In this document: piece after piece, positions 8,014 to 14,724 of the stretch | Layout: every line of letters starts with the position of its first letter | Position numbering within the stretch: position 1 is the stretch's first letter | Assembly (NCBI GenBank): GCA_028876065.1 | Contig: JAGWTI010000026.1 | Location: 1-39,183 of the forward strand | Reading direction: 5' to 3' | Source of the DNA: Nitrospirota bacterium | GTDB lineage: Bacteria > Nitrospirota > Nitrospiria > Nitrospirales > Nitrospiraceae | Length of the DNA: 39,183 nt | Position numbers and translations under genes: made by a program | The notes under the pieces: generated by a model | What the model was told of the DNA's origin: nothing | Database searches by the model: none | Seen by the model: the letters and a program-made list of their open reading frames with translations, nothing else

Positions 8014-9593
8014 ACGCCCTGCCCCGCATGCAACGGCGTCACCTGGGTGATGCGCGAGACCAGCGGGTCCGTGCCGGCCCGAATGACTTTGTAAAAGTGG
8101 CCCGGAAAGAGGCCGAACGTGATGCTGCAGGTGATCAGCAGCACCAGCGGCACCCGATCCACCATCGCCACCGCATCGTGCGCATGGCTGTAATGCCCGT
8201 CCATCGGGCCATAAAAAACGCCCCGCATCATACGGAACAAGTACGCCATGGTCAGGACAATGCCCACGACCGCGACGAACACCTGGAAGGGATACTTGTT
8301 CCAACTCCCCACGAGGATCATCACTTCGGCGATGAAGTTGACGGTTCCCGGCATGCCGACCGACGCCATGCAGGCGATCAGGAAACAGCCGGCCACGAAA
8401 GGCATGCGGTTGACCAGCCCCCCGAGCGAGGGGATGTCCCGCGTATGGGTCTGGTCGTAGACCCAGCCGGCGATGGCGAAGAGCATGCTGGTGGCCAGCG
8501 CATGCGCGAACATGTACAGGACCGCTCCGCTCATGCTGATATAGTCCAGCGCGGCCATCCCCAGGAACACATAGCCCATGTGGCTGGAACTGGAGTAGCC
8601 GATCACGTATTTCGTGTCCTTGGCATAGAAGGCCACGAACCCGCCGTACAACATGCTGAAGATGCAGAGCACCGCCGCGATCGGCATCAGCTCCCGGGTG
8701 GTGTCCGGCAGGATTTCAAAGGCGACCCGAATGATCGAGAAATGCCCGAGCTTCATCAACACGCCGGCGTGGAGCATGCTGGTGGCGGCCGGGGCGGCCG
8801 CGTGCCCGACCGGGGACCAGGAGTGCAGCGGCCAAATCGGGGCGATCGACGCGAACCCGAAAAAGATCAGCAGCCAGATGAGATCGGCCAGCGGCCCGGA
8901 GAAATGCGCCTTCTCGCGCAGCACCAGAATGTCGAACGTGTGCAAGCCGGAGAACTTGTAGATCAACAGGATGCCCAGGAGCGCGAGGATGGCACCGGCC
9001 GACAGGAACAGGGTCAGCTTCATCGCCGCGTATTCCTTGCTGTTCGAGCCGAAGTTGAACAGGAACGCCACCGAGTCCCGCTTCTTCAACCCCTCGGGAT
9101 CGGTCATCGAAAGGTAGCCCTTGGTGTGGCTGCCCCAGAGGCCCAGCAGCAGGTACATGGGCAGCACGGACATCTCGTAGAAGAAGTACAGGAAGAACAG
9201 GTCCAGCGACATGAAGACGCCGATGGTCGCGGCGGCGAGGACCAGGAGGACAATGTAAAATTCCTTGGTCCGGTCCTTGATGTGCCAGGAGACGAAGATG
9301 CCCGCGAACAGCAGGATCGAGGAGGCCAGGACCAGCGGCGCCCCGATCCCATCCACGCCGAGATGGAAGGCGATGCCCAGTTCCTTCGACCACTCGAACC
9401 GCTGGATAAACTGGTACCCGCCCTTGTCCGTATCGAAGGCGAAGAACAGGTAGAAGGACGCCAGCAGCGAGACGGCGGCGGCGGCGGCGGCGATGAGGCG
9501 GACCGCCAGCGCCTTGCGGTTCGAGACGAACAGCAGCGTGATCGCCCCGATGAAGGGCGCGAACAGAATATACAAGAGCGCGTATTGGCCCAT
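7935..9593 (-). CDS. nuoM: NADH-quinone oxidoreductase subunit M, second copy (variant)
   Basis: This 552-residue antiporter-like subunit is the second of two tandem NuoM proteins. E140 in YFFYEMSVLPMYLL and the TM8 lysine K281 (GVLMKLG) are present. The central TM7 lysine, which in NuoM lies in the motif K-x-P-x-x-P-x-H, is replaced by Ile250: the sequence reads FASIAPIWPLHSW. The segment after it, PVGHAAAPAATSMLHAG, is also unusual. The C-terminal ~25 residues (from VPSPQPSAVGG to the stop) are encoded inside a repeat element, so they are likely an accretion. ATG 9593 follows nuoM1 after 16 nt. It could still form a channel with altered protonation chemistry, or act as a structural spacer. 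The assignment to the NuoM family is firm. Confidence 0.93.
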   Translation of the reverse strand: MGQYALLYILFAPFIGAITLLFVSNRKALAVRLIAAAAAAVSLLASFYLFFAFDTDKGGYQFIQRFEWSKELGIAFHLGVDGIGAPLVLASSILLFAGIFVSWHIKDRTKEFYIVLLVLAAATIGVFMSLDLFFLYFFYEMSVLPMYLLLGLWGSHTKGYLSMTDPEGLKKRDSVAFLFNFGSNSKEYAAMKLTLFLSAGAILALLGILLIYKFSGLHTFDILVLREKAHFSGPLADLIWLLIFFGFASIAPIWPLHSWSPVGHAAAPAATSMLHAGVLMKLGHFSIIRVAFEILPDTTRELMPIAAVLCIFSMLYGGFVAFYAKDTKYVIGYSSSSHMGYVFLGMAALDYISMSGAVLYMFAHALATSMLFAIAGWVYDQTHTRDIPSLGGLVNRMPFVAGCFLIACMASVGMPGTVNFIAEVMILVGSWNKYPFQVFVAVVGIVLTMAYLFRMMRGVFYGPMDGHYSHAHDAVAMVDRVPLVLLITCSITFGLFPGHFYKVIRAGTDPLVSRITQVTPLHAGQGVPSPQPSAVGGGVDETIQVSELKAGR

Positions 9594-9609
9594 GAGGTTC
9601 TCTTAGATC

Positions 9610-11238
9610 CTATTCCGTCCCGACCGGATGGGGAAACGAGCCCCGCTCACGCGCGTCCGCCGAGCCGATCCGACCTGCGCGGTGCGCGAGCACGGGGGTC
9701 GGCACAGCCATCCCCGCCACCGCCCCCTTATCCAACCGCTCGACCAGCGCCTGCACCGACCCATTCATCATCCGCAGGAAGGGCGAGGGATAGAGTCCGA
9801 TCCAGAAAATCATCACCGACAGCGACAAGGCGATGACCAGCTCGCGGGCATTGAGATCCGCGATGGCCTGGCCGACGGCCTGCGTCAACGGCCCCAACAT
9901 CGCCCGTTCGTAGTACCAGAGAAAATAGGCCGCCCCGAAGACGACGCCGGTCACCGCGACGACCCCGTACAGCCAGTGGGCCTGGAAGGCGCCCAGTAGG
10001 ATCAGGAACTCGCCGACGAACCCGTTCGTGCCGGGCAGGCCGATCGAGGCCAACCCGACGATCAGCAAATAGGTCGCCAACAGCGGCACCTTCTTGGCCA
10101 ATCCGCCGAATGCCGCCAACTGGGTGCTATGCCTCCGCTGGTAGAGAAAGCCGGCCAGAAAGAACAAGCCGGCCGTGCTGAAACCGAGATTGATCATCGT
10201 CAGCAAGCTGCCTTGCAGCCCTTGGTAGTTCAACGCGAACAAGCCGGCCACCACGAACCCCAGGTGGCTGATGCTGCTGAAGGCCAACAGCCGGCGGAAG
10301 TCCGGCTGGATCAACGCGACGATCGCCCCGTAGATGATCGCCAGCAGCGCCAGCGTCATCATGGTGCTGGCGACGCCTTGGTTCTTCGACGCATCCGGCA
10401 GGAGCGGGAGGCTGAACCGGATGAACCCGTAGGTGCCCAGTTTGATCCCGGCCAAAAACACGGCCATCCCGATCGGCCCCTCCAGCAGCGCATCGGGCAG
10501 CCAGGTATGGAACGGGAACATCGGCGCCTTGAAGGCCAGGCCCATGAAGATCAGCCAGAAGATCAGCACTTGCTTGTCGGCCGGGATGGGAATCGTCAGC
10601 AGTTGCAGGAAATCGAAGGAATAGGCCGGCTCGATATGATGGACCACGGCCCAGTCGTGATAGTTGAGATCCAGCAGCACGATGCCGACCAGCATGAAGA
10701 CGCTGCCCAACAGCGTATACAGCACATACTTGAGCGCCGCATATTGCCGCTCCGCGCCGCCGCCCCAGAGCTTGATCAGGAAATAGCTCGGGATCAGCAT
10801 CAACTCCCAGAAGACAAAGAACAGGATCAGGTCCAGCGCGACGAAGATGCCCATCATCGTCGTTTCGAGCGCCAGCAGGGTGACGAAATAGAGCTTGATC
10901 TGATGCCGGACCGTGTCCCAGGAATAGAGCACGACCAACACGGTCAGGAAGGCCGTGAGCCCGACGAACAGCACGCTGATCCCGTCCAGCCCCAAGTGGT
11001 AACTGATCCCGAGCGGTGGAATCCAGGCCACCCGCTCGGAAAACTGCATCGCCGCCGATTCGGGCACGAAGCGCAGCAGCACGATCACGGCGAGCACCAG
11101 TTCCAGGAGCGAGACCCCCATCGCCGCATTCTTGATCAGGTCCTCTTCCTTGAGCAGCGCGATCAGGATCGCGCCCAGCAGGGGCAAGAACAGAATGAGC
11201 GAGAGGATGGGAAATCCGAATGTCAGTTCTTGAAGCAT
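9610..11238 (-). CDS. nuoM: NADH-quinone oxidoreductase subunit M, first copy
   Basis: The 542-residue product is the more canonical of the two NuoM copies. It has E145 in VFWELMLIPSYFLIKLWGG, central K237 in LAFKAPMFPFHTWLPDA, and K266 in LAGIKLGTYGFIRF. The segment before K266 (EGPIGMAVFLAGIK) differs from the common EAPTAGSVILAGVLLK form and seems two residues shorter when aligned from memory. It should pump protons as part of the membrane arm. It lies downstream of nuoL, separated by 45 nt with a short heptad repeat, and upstream of nuoM2 with a 16-nt gap. The order L-M-M-N means that the arm has one extra antiporter module. Confidence 0.95.
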   Translation of the reverse strand: MLQELTFGFPILSLILFLPLLGAILIALLKEEDLIKNAAMGVSLLELVLAVIVLLRFVPESAAMQFSERVAWIPPLGISYHLGLDGISVLFVGLTAFLTVLVVLYSWDTVRHQIKLYFVTLLALETTMMGIFVALDLILFFVFWELMLIPSYFLIKLWGGGAERQYAALKYVLYTLLGSVFMLVGIVLLDLNYHDWAVVHHIEPAYSFDFLQLLTIPIPADKQVLIFWLIFMGLAFKAPMFPFHTWLPDALLEGPIGMAVFLAGIKLGTYGFIRFSLPLLPDASKNQGVASTMMTLALLAIIYGAIVALIQPDFRRLLAFSSISHLGFVVAGLFALNYQGLQGSLLTMINLGFSTAGLFFLAGFLYQRRHSTQLAAFGGLAKKVPLLATYLLIVGLASIGLPGTNGFVGEFLILLGAFQAHWLYGVVAVTGVVFGAAYFLWYYERAMLGPLTQAVGQAIADLNARELVIALSLSVMIFWIGLYPSPFLRMMNGSVQALVERLDKGAVAGMAVPTPVLAHRAGRIGSADARERGSFPHPVGTE

Positions 11239-11250
11239 CGTCGTTCGTGC

Positions 11251-11278
11251 TATCCGCGATCAGCCATTAGCGATCGGC
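11251..11278. repeat. Short heptad repeat between nuoL and nuoM1
   Basis: Four 7-nt units TATCCGC, GATCAGC, CATTAGC and GATCGGC follow each other without interruption in the 45-nt gap. No complementary second arm is visible, so this looks like a half-element or remnant of the class found elsewhere in this operon. Confidence 0.45.
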
Positions 11279-11283
11279 CCGTC

Positions 11284-13278
11284 TCACCGCAGCACTCCGC
11301 CGGACCCGGTCCACCAGGCCAACACGAGATGGACCAGGATGAACAGGCCGGCCACGATAATCGCGGCATAGTGATGCACCTGTCCGCTTTGCATCTGCCG
11401 CCAGGAACGCGCCAGGAGGTGGTTGGCGTAGCCGATCGCGTTGAGCCCCCCATAGATCACGTACTTCTCCAACCAGGTGCTGGCCGCCGAACTCGACTGG
11501 GTCAGCTCGCCCACCCCGACGACGAGCCGGTCGATGACACGGCGATCGAACCAATCCCAGACCAGTCCCAGTTTTTTGGTCGGCTCCACGAACAGGGCGT
11601 CGTAGAGTTCGTCCACGTAATACTTGTTCAACAGGGTCCGATAGGCCCCCGGAGACCGTTCGGCCCAAGCCGCCGCCGTCTCGGTGCGCATGCTGTAGAG
11701 ATAATGGGCCAGACCCCAGCCGGCGAGGGCAATGCCCGTGGCCGCCAACATCAGCATCACGACCAACCCGGATCCCGCTTCATGCCCCGCCGACTCCCCC
11801 CCGACTTGCGCCGTCACCTTGTGCAGAAAGTGATGGAACCACCCGTCTTCCGGCGGCACGCCGGGGAATCCGCCGATCACCGAGAGGGTCGCCAGGACCA
11901 CCAACGGCCCGAGCATGATCGGGGGCGATTCATGGATATGGGCCGCCGTATGGTGATCCACCCGGGATTGTCCATAGAACGTCAGATAGGTGAGCCGGAA
12001 CATGTAGAAGGCGGTCAGAAACGCCCCGACCGCCGCCATCCCGTACAGGACATAGTGGCCGTGCACGAACGCATGGGCCATGATCTCGTCCTTGCTCCAG
12101 AAGCCGGCCAGCGGGAAAATGCCGGCGATGGCCAAGGTCCCGACCAGGAACAGACCGTGGGTCCAGGGAATCTTCGACTTCAGCCCGCCCATTTTCATAA
12201 TGTCCTGCTCGCCGTGCAGGGCATGGATCACCGAACCGGCCGAGAGGAAGAGCAGCGCTTTAAAGAAGGCGTGGGTCATCAGGTGGAAGACCGCCGCCGT
12301 ATAGGCGCCGATCCCGCACGCCAGGAACATGTACCCCAACTGGCTGACCGTGGAATAGGCCAGCACGCGCTTGATGTCCGTCTGTACGAGACCGATCGTG
12401 GCCGCGAAGAGCGCCGTCGCGCCGCCCACACAGGCCACCGTCGTCATGGCCGCGGGCGCCATGTCGTAAATGACATGGTTCCGCACGATCATGTAGACGC
12501 CGGCCGTCACCATCGTGGCGGCATGGATCAGCGCGCTGACCGGCGTGGGTCCCTCCATCGCATCCGGCAGCCAGGTGTAGAGGGGAATCTGGGCCGATTT
12601 GCCCACGGCCCCGACCAGAAGACAGAGAGCGATCGCGGTGGCCATTTCCGTGGAGAGCTGGCCGGCCTGGGCGAACACCTGCGTGTAGTCCAACGTCTTG
12701 AAATTCTGGAAGACCAAGAAGATGGCGAGCAGAAATCCGGCGTCGCCGATCCGATTGACCACGAAAGCCTTGGAGGCCGCTTTGGCCGCGGAGACCTTGT
12801 CGTAGTAGTAGCCGATGAGCAGATAGGAGCAGAGCCCCACGCCTTCCCAGCCGATGAAGAGGACCAGGTAGTTGTTCCCCATCACCAGCAGGAGCATCGA
12901 AACCATGAAAAGGTTCATGTAGGTGAAGAAGCGGGTGAAGCCTTCCTCGCCGTGCATGTAGCCGACCGAGTAGAGGTGGATGAGGAACCCGACGCCGGTG
13001 ACCACCAGCAGCATGATGCAGGTCAGGGGGTCGATCAGGAAGGCCAGGTTGACCGTGAGGTCCCCGCCGAAGATCCATTTGTAGGCGACGACTTCCCTGG
13101 CGGCGCCGGCCCCCAACGTCTCCGCAAACACCCCGATGGCGCAAAGGAACGAGAGGCCCACGGAGCCCCAGGCCAGCCGGTGCGCCACCTCGTGGGAATA
13201 GCGGCTGCCCAGCAGACCGTTCAGCAACACGGCCAGCAGCGGGAAGACGGGAATGAGGATGACGATCAGATCGGACAC
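11284..13278 (-). CDS. nuoL: NADH-quinone oxidoreductase subunit L
   Basis: NuoL is the distal antiporter-like subunit of complex I. The 664-residue product has E145 in LFIGWEGVGLCSYLLIGYY, K227 in GKSAQIPLYTWLPDAMEGPTP, and the conserved HAATMVTAGVYM helix. The C-terminal part contains the lateral helix that runs along the other antiporters (from about residue 563, FVEPTKKLG, to QSGQVHHYA). This region appears about 25 residues longer than usual, with the extra stretch near 593-618 (TQSSSAASTWLEKYV...). The E. coli protein is 613 residues. A longer lateral helix fits an arm that must span an additional NuoM. It starts one nucleotide after the nuoK stop, so the two are probably translationally coupled. 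Confidence 0.96.
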   Translation of the reverse strand: MSDLIVILIPVFPLLAVLLNGLLGSRYSHEVAHRLAWGSVGLSFLCAIGVFAETLGAGAAREVVAYKWIFGGDLTVNLAFLIDPLTCIMLLVVTGVGFLIHLYSVGYMHGEEGFTRFFTYMNLFMVSMLLLVMGNNYLVLFIGWEGVGLCSYLLIGYYYDKVSAAKAASKAFVVNRIGDAGFLLAIFLVFQNFKTLDYTQVFAQAGQLSTEMATAIALCLLVGAVGKSAQIPLYTWLPDAMEGPTPVSALIHAATMVTAGVYMIVRNHVIYDMAPAAMTTVACVGGATALFAATIGLVQTDIKRVLAYSTVSQLGYMFLACGIGAYTAAVFHLMTHAFFKALLFLSAGSVIHALHGEQDIMKMGGLKSKIPWTHGLFLVGTLAIAGIFPLAGFWSKDEIMAHAFVHGHYVLYGMAAVGAFLTAFYMFRLTYLTFYGQSRVDHHTAAHIHESPPIMLGPLVVLATLSVIGGFPGVPPEDGWFHHFLHKVTAQVGGESAGHEAGSGLVVMLMLAATGIALAGWGLAHYLYSMRTETAAAWAERSPGAYRTLLNKYYVDELYDALFVEPTKKLGLVWDWFDRRVIDRLVVGVGELTQSSSAASTWLEKYVIYGGLNAIGYANHLLARSWRQMQSGQVHHYAAIIVAGLFILVHLVLAWWTGSGGVLR

Positions 13279-13279
13279 G

Positions 13280-13582
13280 TTACCACTTTAAGAGATTCAT
13301 TTCGTCCACATTCGTGGAGAGTTTTCCGCGGAACACGACGATGATGATCGCCAGCCCCACGGCCGCCTCCCCGGCGGCGATCGCGATCACGAACAGGGCC
13401 ACGATCTGTCCGGCCATGGACTCCAGATAATGGGAAAAGGCGACCAGATTGATGTTCGCCGCGTTGAGCATGATCTCCACGGACATCAACACGATGATGA
13501 AGTTGCGGCGGACCAGCACCCCGATCAGGCCGGTGGCGAACAGGATCGCGCTGACGGCCACGTACGCGCTCAACGGAATCAT
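13280..13582 (-). CDS. nuoK: NADH-quinone oxidoreductase subunit K
   Basis: NuoK is a three-helix membrane subunit related to MrpC that forms part of the fourth proton path. The 100-residue length is typical. The conserved stretch FIIVLMSVEIMLNAANINLVAF contains the two buried glutamate-region features (VEIM and downstream MAGQIVALFVIAIAAGEAAVG, with E in AGEAAVGLAI). ATG 13582 overlaps the nuoJ stop by 4 nt (ATGA), indicating coupling. A strictly canonical subunit. Confidence 0.96.
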   Translation of the reverse strand: MIPLSAYVAVSAILFATGLIGVLVRRNFIIVLMSVEIMLNAANINLVAFSHYLESMAGQIVALFVIAIAAGEAAVGLAIIIVVFRGKLSTNVDEMNLLKW

Positions 13583-14103
13583 GGTTCATGCTCCACATCG
13601 GCGGCGGTCGGCGTTTTCGCCAGCACGATGGCGCCGATGATGGCTCCCAGCAAAAACACCCCGACGATTTCGAACGGGAGCAGATAGTCGCTGAACATCT
13701 TGATGCCGACCGCGTAACTGTCTCCGTCTTGCAAGATCGCCTCGGCCGGCGCGTCGCCCTTCATTCCCGCATAGGGGGATCGGAGCACCAGAATCAGCAT
13801 CTCCCCGCAGATGGCCGCCGCCGCGAACAGAATCACCGCATAGCGTGCATGCAGGTAGCGCTCGTCGGTTTTGAGGTTCAGCAGCATCAGCACGAACAGA
13901 TAGAGCACCAGGATGGCGCCGGCATAGACGATGACCTGCACGGCGAAGAGAAACTCGGCGTTCAACAGGACGAACAGACCCGCCACGTGCAGCAGCATGG
14001 TCAGCAGCGCCAATCCGCAATGGACCGGATTGCGCAGCGCCACGGTGAGCACGCCGGCGGCAATGCTCACCAGCGAAAAGTACACGAAAAAGAGCAGCGT
14101 CAT
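13579..14103 (-). CDS. nuoJ: NADH-quinone oxidoreductase subunit J
   Basis: NuoJ is a five-helix membrane subunit with the pi-bulge helix that helps couple quinone chemistry to proton translocation. The 174-residue product has the conserved segments NPVHCGLALLTMLLHVAGLFVLLNAEFL and VQVIVYAGAILVLYLFVLMLLN, the latter being the family signature (YAGAI.VLFLFVIMLLN). A C-terminal extension ends in TAADVEHEP. It overlaps nuoK by 4 nt and starts 12 nt after the nuoI stop. Confidence 0.96.
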   Translation of the reverse strand: MTLLFFVYFSLVSIAAGVLTVALRNPVHCGLALLTMLLHVAGLFVLLNAEFLFAVQVIVYAGAILVLYLFVLMLLNLKTDERYLHARYAVILFAAAAICGEMLILVLRSPYAGMKGDAPAEAILQDGDSYAVGIKMFSDYLLPFEIVGVFLLGAIIGAIVLAKTPTAADVEHEP

Positions 14104-14115
14104 GGGCCTATGGGT

Positions 14116-14703
14116 TTAGGTCAAATGCTTCGGCGGCGGCTGCGTCGCCTTCAGCACCGACTGGGGGAAAAAGTACCGGTATTCCCGGCTCGATTGGTCG
14201 TCCTTCTCCTGATGGTGGGCGACCAAATATTTTTTCGCATCACTGATATATCGTTCGCCGATCTGATACAGCCGCTGCTTGTCGAACAGGAGGGTCCGCT
14301 TGTCGTGGGTGGAATATTCGTACATCTTGGTCATGGCCAACGCGTTGACCGGGCAGGCCTCCACGCAATAGCCGCAAAACACGCATTTGGTAATGTCGAT
14401 GTAGAATTCGCTCGCATACCGTTGGAGCGGCCGGTCCTGGTCCTCGGTGCTGATCACTTTGATGCAGTGCGAGGGGCAGGCGGCTTCGCACAGGTCGCAG
14501 CCCACGCACCGTTCGCGTCCGTCGTCGTATCGCAGGAGGCCCAGCGCGCCCCGATGGGTATCGGGGATCGTCCGTTGCTCCCGCGGGTATTGGAAGGTGA
14601 TCGGCTTGTAGAACATGTGCTTGAACGTGACTTTCATCGCGTCCCAGATCTCGTAGAACAGGGCCGCTTGAAGGACTTTTTTGGTCAATGCGCCGACGCT
14701 CAT
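14116..14703 (-). CDS. nuoI: NADH-quinone oxidoreductase subunit I (2[4Fe-4S])
   Basis: NuoI carries clusters N6a and N6b and passes electrons towards NuoB. The 195-residue product has two complete cluster motifs: C66-x2-C69-x2-C72-x3-C76 (CVGCDLCEAAC) and C107-x2-C110-x2-C113-x3-C117 (CVFCGYCVEAC). The N-terminus (SVGALTKKVLQAALFYEIWDAMKVTFKHMF) supplies the membrane-facing amphipathic helices. It directly follows nuoG (21 nt between), where most bacteria have nuoH inserted; there is no room for nuoH here. The C-terminus (QPPPKHLT) is short. Function is secure. Confidence 0.96.
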   Translation of the reverse strand: MSVGALTKKVLQAALFYEIWDAMKVTFKHMFYKPITFQYPREQRTIPDTHRGALGLLRYDDGRERCVGCDLCEAACPSHCIKVISTEDQDRPLQRYASEFYIDITKCVFCGYCVEACPVNALAMTKMYEYSTHDKRTLLFDKQRLYQIGERYISDAKKYLVAHHQEKDDQSSREYRYFFPQSVLKATQPPPKHLT

Positions 14704-14724
14704 CTCACCCTCCGCCTTCCGGAG

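Noticed and set aside
10129-13344. A 1071-codon open frame on the plus strand, and similar long plus-strand frames at 6332-9836, 13588-15834, 16306-17481 and 33491-36067
   Set aside because: They lie antisense to nuo and efflux genes with clear family motifs. Their translations are dominated by His, Gln, Arg and Asp without domains, as expected for the opposite strand of GC-rich genes.
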